Assembly: GCF_001424345.1 (NCBI RefSeq)
Contig: NZ_LMPF01000021.1
Coordinates: forward strand, 709,366 to 773,365
From: Burkholderia sp. Leaf177
Lineage (GTDB): Bacteria > Pseudomonadota > Gammaproteobacteria > Burkholderiales > Burkholderiaceae
Direction of reading: 5' to 3'
DNA length: 64,000 bases
In this document: positions 1 to 7,566 of the stretch, in pieces
Layout: each line of letters begins with the position of its first letter
How positions within the stretch are numbered: position 1 is the stretch's first letter
Position numbers and translations under genes: made by a program
The notes under the pieces: generated by a model
Databases searched by the model: none
What the model was told of the DNA's origin: nothing
What the model saw: only the letters and a program-made list of their open reading frames with translations

Positions 1-130
1 CAGCGACGAGATCGCTCGTTGCCTGTTCCTCGAAAGCGAGTTCGGGATGCGCGTGAATCTTCCTGCGAACGGCGATGAACTCTGGCGCAATGGCGGCAAT
101 GCCGGGAATGACGGGATCGACTGACAACAT
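1..130 (-). CDS. M20D-family amidohydrolase, N-terminal part only
   Basis: This is the 5' end of a gene read leftward and cut by the window edge; 43 codons are visible. The start ATG at 130 is preceded by AAGGAG at a normal distance. The translation shows RRKIHAHPELAFEE at residues 22-35, the N-terminal signature of M20D peptidases such as hippurate hydrolase and N-acyl-amino-acid amidohydrolase. These are metal-dependent enzymes that cleave N-acylated amino acids in the cytoplasm. The metal ligands lie outside the window, so the substrate cannot be named. The gene is divergent from a LysR gene 142 bp away, which is the likely regulator (inference). Confidence 0.82.
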   Translation of the reverse strand, partial: MLSVDPVIPGIAAIAPEFIAVRRKIHAHPELAFEEQATSDLVA

Positions 131-217
131 GACACGCTCCTTGAAGACGGGTGACTAACACCGGTCAAGCATATAAAGTCCGGGAGCAAACCAGAAGACA
201 GCTAATTAAATTTGCGA

Positions 218-237
218 CTACCTTGGGTTGTCGGTAG
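218..237. promoter_or_regulatory. Candidate LysR-type binding repeat
   Basis: CTACC and GGTAG form an inverted repeat separated by 10 bases. It lies in the divergent spacer between the amidohydrolase and the LysR gene, 36 bp before the LysR start. Autoregulatory LysR sites usually sit in such spacers. The assignment is by position and symmetry only. Confidence 0.3.
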
Positions 238-272
238 AAACCCGGATTTGTCGCTAAAGAGATCCGACGCAG

Positions 273-1223
273 ATGAAATACCATCAATTGCGAGCATTCC
301 TGACGGTCGCCGAACAGGGCAGCATTCGCGCGGCGGCGCGCAGCCTGCATCTTTCGCAAGCCGCGTTGACCAAGGCGTTGAAAGAACTCGAACAGGACCT
401 CGGCGTCCCGCTTGTCCTGCGCACCGCGCGCGGCGTGCAACTCACCGCGTTCGGGCAGCGGCTGCGAATTCGCGGGCAGATGGTGACGAGCGAAATGCGT
501 CGCGCGGAAGACGACATCGCGCACATGAAAGGCGAGCTGACCGGAAGCGTCGCCGCGGCCATCACGCCGAGCGCGGCGTTATCGATACTGCCGAAAGCGT
601 TCCAGATCTTCCGCGAGAAGATGCCCAACGCGCGCGTGAGTTTTATAGAAGGATTTCCGGGCGTGGCGCTGCCGCGTTTGCGCGATGGCTCGCTGGATTT
701 CGTCGTGGCCGTCGTCAAGCCGGAACGTCTTGGTCCGGAGTTCGATTACATCGAAATGTACGAGAGCACGTCGGTGATCGTCGCCCGCGAAGGTCATCCG
801 CTTGCGCGCTGTACGACGCTCGACGGACTTATCGATGCCGAATGGCTGCTCAATCCGTCGCCCGAAAGCTCGACGCGCGAACTGCTCGATTTTTTTGCCC
901 AGCGCGGATTGCCGGAGCCGAAGCGGGTGATCGAGTGTCCGAGCTTCGTGATCGCGCACGGGCTTTTGCGCGGCTCGGACACCATCGCGGCTTTGCCCGC
1001 GCCGCTGCTGGATCACCCGTGGGTGGGCGATGGTCTCGCCGTGCTGCCAATAAACGATCTGCCGCCGGCCATTGCGATTGGCGTGGTGACGCGCCGCGAC
1101 AGTCCGCTGACGCCAGCGGCATCGCTCCTGGTCGAATGCCTGCAGGACGTGGTTGCGCTGCGCCGCACGCTTATTTCACGAGATGCAGGCCCTTTGCCAG
1201 CACGACACCTTTCTCGCGATTGA
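273..1223 (+). CDS. LysR-family transcriptional regulator
   Basis: A 316-residue LysR-type regulator of normal family length. The winged helix-turn-helix is at about residues 1-60, with the typical core AARSLHLSQAALTKALKELE followed by the periplasmic-binding-like effector domain from about residue 90 to 300. It is divergent from the M20 amidohydrolase gene and probably controls it. The upstream SD is weak (AGAGA). The 3' end overlaps the convergent secreted-protein gene by 53 bp, so the last 17 codons are read on both strands. The effector is unknown. Confidence 0.9.
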   Translation: MKYHQLRAFLTVAEQGSIRAAARSLHLSQAALTKALKELEQDLGVPLVLRTARGVQLTAFGQRLRIRGQMVTSEMRRAEDDIAHMKGELTGSVAAAITPSAALSILPKAFQIFREKMPNARVSFIEGFPGVALPRLRDGSLDFVVAVVKPERLGPEFDYIEMYESTSVIVAREGHPLARCTTLDGLIDAEWLLNPSPESSTRELLDFFAQRGLPEPKRVIECPSFVIAHGLLRGSDTIAALPAPLLDHPWVGDGLAVLPINDLPPAIAIGVVTRRDSPLTPAASLLVECLQDVVALRRTLISRDAGPLPARHLSRD

Positions 1224-1971
1224 TGAGCCAGACATCGCCTACATTCGCGTGAAGTGTCGCGGTGCGCGTGGTGATGTCCGTGGGTTCTTCGTTGGTCGGA
1301 TCGCTATGTTCGATGGTTTCGGTGAGGTAAGGCGGCACCACGCGGCAGATCAGGACGAGCGCGAGATCGCCATCGCCCGCAGCTTCGAACGCCGCCTCCG
1401 ATAACCCGAAGCGCCCGCGCACGCTGGTCTTGTTGTGTTTGCCGGCGGTCGTATCGAGTTCGATCACATCGACATTCTGGATATACCCCTTCGCCTTCGC
1501 TTCCGCCGCGACGACGAGCTTGCGCCCGCGCGGGCCCATGATTGTTTTCTTCAGCACGACGGCGTCCGGGTGATCGCTGTCGGAGAGGTCCACGTCGACG
1601 GTCATGACGTGGATCTTCGAGCGGTACCTGATGCCATACGGCGCCGGGACCACGAATGCGAGGTCGCGGCTGAGCTTTGCGTCGTTTATAGCGGGATCGT
1701 GAAGCGTCTTGGGCAGCGCCGTGCCAATCAGGTCTTCCACGCGATGAGCAAACGTGCGCGTTTTTCCGGGCGTGAGCTTGTGGGCAAGCGCGTCCCTGAC
1801 GGACACGGGATCGTCGCCGGTAAAACCTGGCGTGATGGTTACATCGACGGTTGCCGCCGAGGCCGAGGTCGGCGTTACGCCGCTGGCGGGCTGCCCGCGC
1901 GCTCCCGCCGATAAACACAAAAGCACGCAGGCGGCGTACAAGCTCGCTTGCCTGAATGGCTGAAGACGCAT
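1171..1971 (-). CDS. Predicted exported protein of unknown function
   Basis: I do not recognise a family. The chosen start at 1971 puts a clear signal peptide at the N-terminus: MRLQPFRQ, then a hydrophobic run (YAACVLLCLSAG) and likely cleavage near residue 26. A longer reading to 2070 would bury that signal behind 33 arginine-rich residues and is less likely. The mature part, about 240 residues, is rich in beta-prone Val/Thr/Asp stretches, has few cysteines and shows no membrane segment. It probably lies in the periplasm. Its end overlaps the convergent LysR gene by 53 bp. Function unknown. Confidence 0.7.
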   Translation of the reverse strand: MRLQPFRQASLYAACVLLCLSAGARGQPASGVTPTSASAATVDVTITPGFTGDDPVSVRDALAHKLTPGKTRTFAHRVEDLIGTALPKTLHDPAINDAKLSRDLAFVVPAPYGIRYRSKIHVMTVDVDLSDSDHPDAVVLKKTIMGPRGRKLVVAAEAKAKGYIQNVDVIELDTTAGKHNKTSVRGRFGLSEAAFEAAGDGDLALVLICRVVPPYLTETIEHSDPTNEEPTDITTRTATLHANVGDVWLINREKGVVLAKGLHLVK

Positions 1972-2189
1972 TAGCAGACTCCCATGGACATGAACGCGGA
2001 CCGCTGGCTGTCTTCGTGCTGCAAGTGCGGCACATGAGCTTGCAATTCTATTCGATGGTGCGTGGCGCAAATAAATCGGCCGCTTGCGGTGTAGAGTTTA
2101 TTTAAATGCCGCGCGAGTGCGCCGGACGCTCAAGGATAAATCGATATGAAATCGCTAGTCATTTACGTGCTGGTCCGTGGGTCCGGCAA

Positions 2190-3338
2190 ATGAGCGGACC
2201 GCTGAAGGGAATCCGGATAGTCGAAATGGTCGGGCTCGGACCGTGCCCGTTCGCCGCGATGATGCTCGCCGACATGGGCGCCGAAGTGATCCGCATCGAC
2301 CGCAAACCCACAGGCGGTCCGACGCCGTATCCCATGCAGGGCACGCGTTTCGATGTGATGGCGCGTGGCCGCCGTTCGCTGGCGCTCGATCTGAAGCAGC
2401 CGGAAGGTCGCGATCTGGCGCTGCATCTCATCGACCGAGCCGATGCGGTGATCGAAGGTTTTCGTCCCGGCGTGATGGAGCGGCTCGGGCTCGGACCGGA
2501 TGTTTGCATCGAACGAAATCCGAAGCTGGTTTATGGCCGCGTGACCGGCTGGGGGCAGGACGGACCGCTTGCGAACGCCGCCGGCCACGATCTGAATTAC
2601 ATCGCGATGAGCGGCATGTTGCACGAGATCGGCGGCGGCGATGCACCTCCCGTGCCGCCCCTGAATCTGGTCGGCGACTTTGGCGGCGGCGGAATGATGC
2701 TCGCGTTCGGCGTGGTGTGCGCGCTGCTGGAAGCGCGCGGGTCGGGCAAGGGGCAAGTCATCGATGCCGCCATGGTCGAAGGCTCCGCGCTCCTCGGCGC
2801 GATGGTCTACGGCTACAAGGCATTCGGCGCGTGGACGCCCGAACGCGGCGCGGCCATGCTTTCCGGCGGCGCGCACTTCTACAACACGTACGCGTGCGCG
2901 GATGGCAAGTTCGTATCGGTTGGATCGATAGAGCCGCAGTTCTACGCGCTGTTGCTCGAGCTCTGCGATATCCACGATCCCGACTTCGATAACCACATGG
3001 ACCGCAGCAAATGGCCGGCGCTGAAGACGAAGATCGCGACCATCTTCGCGACGAAATCGCGGCAGGCGTGGTGCGAGTTGATGGAGGGCACGGATGTGTG
3101 TTTCGCGCCCGTTCTCGACATGGACGACGCGCCTTCACACGCGCATAACCGGGCGCGCGGGACGTTCATTGAACTCGATGGCGTGACGCAGCCGGCGCCC
3201 GCACCGCGCTTCAGCCGGACCGCGCCGGAGGTAACTGCGGCGCCGGCGAGTCCGGGGCAGCATACGGAGGAGATTCTTCAGAACTGGAATGTGCCGAAGG
3301 AGATGATTGAGGGTTTGCGGCGGAAGGGGGTTATTTAG
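2190..3338 (+). CDS. CaiB/BaiF (family III) CoA enzyme, alpha-methylacyl-CoA racemase type
   Basis: A 382-residue protein beginning MSGPLKGIRIVEM, the typical family III start; earlier starts add no family sequence. The residues known to act in mycobacterial alpha-methylacyl-CoA racemase have clear counterparts: His133 in GHDLNY, Asp163 in NLVGDFGGGG and Glu248 in GSIEPQFY. This makes racemisation of 2-methylacyl-CoA esters more likely than CoA transfer, although carnitine/formyl-CoA transferases share the fold. It stands alone, with no beta-oxidation genes beside it. It ends 17 bp before the convergent glycosyltransferase gene. Confidence 0.85.
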   Translation: MSGPLKGIRIVEMVGLGPCPFAAMMLADMGAEVIRIDRKPTGGPTPYPMQGTRFDVMARGRRSLALDLKQPEGRDLALHLIDRADAVIEGFRPGVMERLGLGPDVCIERNPKLVYGRVTGWGQDGPLANAAGHDLNYIAMSGMLHEIGGGDAPPVPPLNLVGDFGGGGMMLAFGVVCALLEARGSGKGQVIDAAMVEGSALLGAMVYGYKAFGAWTPERGAAMLSGGAHFYNTYACADGKFVSVGSIEPQFYALLLELCDIHDPDFDNHMDRSKWPALKTKIATIFATKSRQAWCELMEGTDVCFAPVLDMDDAPSHAHNRARGTFIELDGVTQPAPAPRFSRTAPEVTAAPASPGQHTEEILQNWNVPKEMIEGLRRKGVI

Positions 3339-3355
3339 CTTCAGCCAAAAGCCCT

Positions 3356-4453
3356 TCACTCCACCACAGCTTCCTCGACCACCTTCCGCCGTCCCACGAC
3401 CGACTCGAAGAATTGCTCATAACGACGTCGGCATGCGCGCCAACCGAATTCATCGGTGGCGAGCGTGTTGGCCGAACTTGCCGCTGGCCACGATTCGCTG
3501 ATCGAACGCACGATACCTGGAAGCTCGCTAATGTCATCGAAGAGATGGACGTTGTCGAACTTGTTCGCCGCCCATTTCATGAATGGCGTCGAGCGCGAGA
3601 TCACCAGCGGGACGCGTCCGATCGCCTCGAAGAATGCGCCACTCACCAGCATGGAATCGGCGGCGTGCGGCAGGATGATCACGTCCGTATTCGCGACGTA
3701 TTGCGCAAACTCGGCGTCCGAAAGGAACTTGGCGTCCAGATTCACCGCGCCCCGCAGCAAGCGCCGGTCGAGTATCTCGTTGAGCGTCGCGAGATAGGCC
3801 TCGGTGCCCTGACCCGCGATCTGCAGATTGCATTCGCTCGGCCAGTTCTCGAGAACGGCGTCGATCTGCTTATAAGGGCGGATCACGCCGAGCAGCGAGA
3901 ACATCGGCTTGTCACTGGCGTTCTTCGGCGCAGTCGGAGATTGCCCCGGCGAATCCCAATAGAGCGGATGAGGCAAATACGTGGCGTTGTACTTTTCTTC
4001 GAAGTTCGGCGCGTGGACCACGCGGAAATCCGCCAGGCGGCGAATGAACGACATCACCCGGCCGGCGAGCCGCCGGTTGAAGCCGGTTGTATCGTGAACG
4101 ATGTGGTCGTGCACGAAATACACGGTCTTCGCTCTGGCGATCATGATCAGCGTGCAATAGAAAGCGAAAAGCAGGCTGCCTGAAATGCTGAACTGAGCGC
4201 GGCCTTTCTCGCGCTTGAATGGCCGATATTCAAGCCAGTGAAACACGAGAACGTTCTCCGGTTTAAAAAGCTGAACGAATCCGCCTTGTAGCAATCCTTT
4301 AATGGAAAGCGGCAAAACGTCGTAACCGATCTCGGTGAATAGACTCTTCTGAATCTCGATATAGCGATTGGTGTAATTCGTGAAAGGACACATCAGGATT
4401 TTTGTCCGCGATGCACCCGACGGTTTGCTGTCCTGGTTATTGATCTCTGGCAT
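3356..4453 (-). CDS. Glycosyltransferase, GT-B fold
   Basis: A 365-residue protein. The start at 4453 (MPEINNQD) avoids an arginine-rich upstream extension lacking family character. The C-terminal half carries the GT-B donor-binding pattern: a glycine-rich LLGVIRPYKQID segment, then AGQG, and near residue 265 VANTDVIILPHAADSML with an acidic/serine loop as in GT4-like enzymes. The N-terminal half has VFHWLEYRPF and VYFVHDHIVHDT, as in cytoplasmic glycosyltransferases that build exopolysaccharide or lipopolysaccharide. No signal peptide. It is not within a polysaccharide operon, so donor and acceptor are unknown. Confidence 0.7.
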   Translation of the reverse strand: MPEINNQDSKPSGASRTKILMCPFTNYTNRYIEIQKSLFTEIGYDVLPLSIKGLLQGGFVQLFKPENVLVFHWLEYRPFKREKGRAQFSISGSLLFAFYCTLIMIARAKTVYFVHDHIVHDTTGFNRRLAGRVMSFIRRLADFRVVHAPNFEEKYNATYLPHPLYWDSPGQSPTAPKNASDKPMFSLLGVIRPYKQIDAVLENWPSECNLQIAGQGTEAYLATLNEILDRRLLRGAVNLDAKFLSDAEFAQYVANTDVIILPHAADSMLVSGAFFEAIGRVPLVISRSTPFMKWAANKFDNVHLFDDISELPGIVRSISESWPAASSANTLATDEFGWRACRRRYEQFFESVVGRRKVVEEAVVE

Positions 4454-4663
4454 GTGCACGTATCCGGTTGGACTGATTCGAAGGGGATTGTCGCGAGCGT
4501 CCGCTGAACGGTAAGGCTCGCCGTTCGGGGCTGCGGATCGGTAAAACAATCTTCTTGGGAAGGCGCAACGGCGACGCAACTATTTTGAATTGGCTTTAGC
4601 TTAACATCGGGAAAACCCGCGCGCTGTATCAGTTTGTATGTCCGATTAAGTCGAATCAATTAA

Positions 4664-4689
4664 TGGCCGATTATGGTGGCCGATTATGT
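4664..4689. repeat. Two tandem 13-bp direct repeats
   Basis: TGGCCGATTATGG is followed directly by TGGCCGATTATGT (12 of 13 identical). The pair lies in the 252-bp spacer between the glycosyltransferase start and the sensor-kinase stop, upstream of the former and downstream of the latter. It may be a protein site or a slippage duplication. The rest of this spacer holds nothing else I recognise. Confidence 0.5.
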
Positions 4690-4705
4690 TGATTAACACG
4701 CGGCT

Positions 4706-6304
4706 TCAGCCCGGCGCGAATTTCACCACGATCCGGCTATAAGGCACATCGCGATCCACGGTTACCGATCCTGCTCCCTTGCCCGCATAAGTCGTCACCA
4801 GCCGCATGCCGAGACCCGTGCCCTGAGGTTTCGGAAAGTCGTTCGGAAAACCATTGCCTTCGTCTTCGACTGCCAGCAGCAGCGCATCGCTCGCGCGCTC
4901 CAGCCTAACGCGCACCTTGCCACGGCCGTACTTGAGCGCATTGGTCACGAGTTCCGCCGTGACGAGCCCGAGCGGCGCGAGCCGCGCGGCTGGCAGCACG
5001 ATGGCTTCTCCTTCCAGCGTGACCTCCCGCCCGGCCGCAAGCTCGGCCAGGTCGGCGGTCAGGCCGCGCAAGTAGCTGGTTGCATCCGTGGCTTCGGCAC
5101 CATCGTCCTGATAAAGCCGGTGATGCACCGATCCAACCGTCCGCACGCGCGTGGCGGCGGCCTGCAAATGCGTCGCGACGGACTTGTCGCCGGCAAGGTT
5201 CGCCTGGAGCGCGAGCAGCGTCTGCACGAGTTGCAAGCTGTTGCGCACGCGGTGGTGGACTTCCTTCATCATCAGCGCGGAGTTGCCAAGCTGGATTTCC
5301 TGGCTCGATACCAGCGCGGCAAGCTTTTCCTCGTTCTCATGCCGCTCGGTCACGTCGCGCATGGTAAGCACAACGCGCTTGACGCGATCGTCGGAATCGC
5401 GAACGGGCGCGACCGATACATCCCACCAGCGCGCGTCGCCGGCGCACGTCGGACAAGGGCCTTCGAAGCGCGTGGGTTCGCCGTGCACTGCCGTTTCCAG
5501 CGCGTGCAGGACTTTCATGCGTTGGCCGTCCGGCCACAAGTCGACGCATTGCGTGCCGCCGATTTCCGCAAAGTCATCGATCTTCAGCGCGGCGAGCCCG
5601 TTGTCGTTCATGAACTCGATACCGCCATCCAGCGACAACACCTGAATACAGTCGACGCTCGCATTCAGCACGCTGGTCGAGAACAGCTCGTTGGCATCGG
5701 TCTGCGATTCCGCCATGAGCCGCTCGCGGCTCATCGAAATCACGTTTGCAATGCCTTCCAGGAAAACGATATCGGTTTCGCTGAAGTCTTCGTCGTCGGA
5801 ACTGTCGGCTTCGAGCACGCCAAAGGTTTCCGGAATACCGCGAATGGGCACGTTGATCGCGCGCTTGATGCCGTGGCGCGTCAGCAGTTCCGGCGTGCGG
5901 AACCGGTGTTCGGCACCCAGATGATTCGACAACACCGGCTGGCCGCTCGTAAACGCGTGACCGGCCGGGCTGGCGTCGTCGGCGCCGAGTTCTGTCGTGC
6001 CGATATCCGCCGGATCCCAGCCCACACCGGCTTCCAGCACGAAGGTCTGGCTTTCCGGCTGATAACGCAGCACTTTGGCGAAACGCGAATGCAATCCCGC
6101 CGATACCGCCTTGCACGCTTCGTCGAGCAGCGCATCGGCGTTATGCAGCCGCAAGACCGAGGTCGCGAATTGCACGGCGATCTCGTGTTGCAGGCGCAAC
6201 CGGCTCACCGAACGGTCGACGGCGCTGCGAATGGTTTCTTCGGGTGGCAATGCGTCCATCAACTCCTCCTCGGCGGCAGCGGCGCGGTTGTCAGTGTGCA
6301 TCAA
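4706..6304 (-). CDS. Soluble sensor histidine kinase, GAF-PAS-HisKA_2-HATPase
   Basis: A 532-residue kinase without membrane segments, so it senses an internal or diffusible signal. A GAF domain spans about residues 40-195 and a PAS domain about 205-325, followed by a HisKA_2 dimerisation region with EVHHRVRNSLQ (phospho-acceptor His350 or 351). The ATPase domain has an N box at Asn455, DEGNGFP at 481-487 and GTGLGM at 495-500. HisKA_2 kinases often feed general stress or light-responsive regulators. No response regulator is adjacent, so it is an orphan. Several ATGs occur near the start; 6304 gives the longest product. Confidence 0.88.
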   Translation of the reverse strand: MMHTDNRAAAAEEELMDALPPEETIRSAVDRSVSRLRLQHEIAVQFATSVLRLHNADALLDEACKAVSAGLHSRFAKVLRYQPESQTFVLEAGVGWDPADIGTTELGADDASPAGHAFTSGQPVLSNHLGAEHRFRTPELLTRHGIKRAINVPIRGIPETFGVLEADSSDDEDFSETDIVFLEGIANVISMSRERLMAESQTDANELFSTSVLNASVDCIQVLSLDGGIEFMNDNGLAALKIDDFAEIGGTQCVDLWPDGQRMKVLHALETAVHGEPTRFEGPCPTCAGDARWWDVSVAPVRDSDDRVKRVVLTMRDVTERHENEEKLAALVSSQEIQLGNSALMMKEVHHRVRNSLQLVQTLLALQANLAGDKSVATHLQAAATRVRTVGSVHHRLYQDDGAEATDATSYLRGLTADLAELAAGREVTLEGEAIVLPAARLAPLGLVTAELVTNALKYGRGKVRVRLERASDALLLAVEDEGNGFPNDFPKPQGTGLGMRLVTTYAGKGAGSVTVDRDVPYSRIVVKFAPG

Positions 6305-6443
6305 CTTATGACAACTTCGGCTTAGAACGCGATTCTAACCGCGAGATTAATTCTGAAGGACTTTGGCGGATTTACGGGATTGCCTGGCGCGGAATGTTGA
6401 GCAGTTCAACACGGGGAGCGACGTCTGTACGCGTATTCCCGGA

Positions 6444-6459
6444 TGTTACGATCGTAACA
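6444..6459. promoter_or_regulatory. Perfect 16-bp palindrome before deoC, candidate operator
   Basis: TGTTACGATCGTAACA is exactly self-complementary. A plausible -10 box TAGAAT lies at 6469-6474, so the palindrome covers the -35 position, a normal place for a repressor. Its right half with flank, CGATCGTAACAAG, recurs as CGATTATAACAAG upstream of the DeoR gene at 19418-19430 (11 of 13 identical). That makes the DeoR protein the best candidate ligand (inference). Confidence 0.55.
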
Positions 6460-6495
6460 AGGGAATGTTAGAATGCTGTATCGATTAACCGGAAA

Positions 6496-7533
6496 ATGTT
6501 GTGCATTGCACAACCGGCCCTACTCATGCTCGATGTCGCTTCTCAATCCGTCGTCCCCTTGCGCGGCAAGGCACCCGTCGTTCACGCCGAACGTAATCCC
6601 GGCGTGCCACTGGATTTATCGTGGATCGACGCCTTGCGCGTGAATCAATCGGCGGTCGGCCGCCGTGTCGGCACGCTCGGCACCCGCCGCGCTGTGAAGA
6701 AGGACGCGCAAGCCGCGTGGCTCCTGAAGGCGATCACGTGCATCGACCTGACAACGCTCAATGGCGACGATACGGCATCACGCGTCGAACGCCTGTGCGC
6801 AAAAGCGCGCCGTCCGGTGCGCGACGATTTGCTCGAATCGCTCGGCATGCCGCCGGGTTCCATCAAGACGGGCGCGGTTTGCGTGTATCACCGTTTTGTC
6901 GCAACCGCGGTCGCGGCGCTCGCCGGTAGCGGCATTCCGGTCGCGGCTGTATCGACAGGATTTCCAGCCGGCCTGATCCCGCATCCGCTGAAGCTGAAGG
7001 AAATCGAGGCGTCGGTGAAAGACGGCGCGGCGGAGATCGATATTGTCGTCACGCGCGAGCACGTGCTGACCGGCAACTGGCAAGCGCTCTACGATGAAAT
7101 GCGCGACTTCCGCGCGGCGTGCGGCCCGTCGCATATCAAGGCGATTCTCGCGACGGGCGATATCCGCACGCTGTCGAATATCGCCAAGGCTTCGATGGTC
7201 TGCATGATGGCCGGCGCCGATTTCATCAAGACATCGACGGGCAAGGAAGGCGTGAACGCCACGCTCGACGTGTCGCTCGTGATGGTCCGCATGATCCGCG
7301 ATTACCTTGAACGCACGGGCGTGATGATCGGCTTCAAGCCAGCGGGCGGCGTGTCCACGGCCAAGTCAGTGCTCGAATACCAGATCCTGATGAAGGAAGA
7401 ACTCGGCCGCGAATGGCTCGAGCCGGAGCTGTTTCGGATTGGCGCATCGAGTTTGCTCGCCGATATCGAGCGGCAACTCGAACATCACGTCACCGGCCGT
7501 TATTCCGCTTTTCATCGGCATCCTGTCGCCTGA
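6496..7533 (+). CDS. deoC: Deoxyribose-phosphate aldolase
   Basis: A 345-residue class I aldolase that splits 2-deoxyribose-5-phosphate into glyceraldehyde-3-phosphate and acetaldehyde in the cytoplasm. Both active-site lysines of the family are present: Lys245 in FIKTSTGK (Schiff base) and Lys281 in GFKPAGG. An aspartate-bearing IDIVV segment lies at 181-185. It is longer than E. coli DeoC (about 260) because of an N-terminal extension of roughly 70 residues, as in eukaryote-like DeoC proteins. A start at 6526 is possible; neither start has a strong SD. It is first in an operon with an aldehyde dehydrogenase, mutarotase, kinase and ABC importer. Confidence 0.92.
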   Translation: MLCIAQPALLMLDVASQSVVPLRGKAPVVHAERNPGVPLDLSWIDALRVNQSAVGRRVGTLGTRRAVKKDAQAAWLLKAITCIDLTTLNGDDTASRVERLCAKARRPVRDDLLESLGMPPGSIKTGAVCVYHRFVATAVAALAGSGIPVAAVSTGFPAGLIPHPLKLKEIEASVKDGAAEIDIVVTREHVLTGNWQALYDEMRDFRAACGPSHIKAILATGDIRTLSNIAKASMVCMMAGADFIKTSTGKEGVNATLDVSLVMVRMIRDYLERTGVMIGFKPAGGVSTAKSVLEYQILMKEELGREWLEPELFRIGASSLLADIERQLEHHVTGRYSAFHRHPVA

Positions 7534-7566
7534 ATTTTTCGCATCACTCTCTTACACGAGCTCCCA

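Noticed and set aside
212..1252. Long arginine-rich reading frame overlapping the LysR gene
   Set aside because: A GC-rich shadow frame: composition dominated by Arg/Ala, no domain, and the LysR frame is unmistakable.
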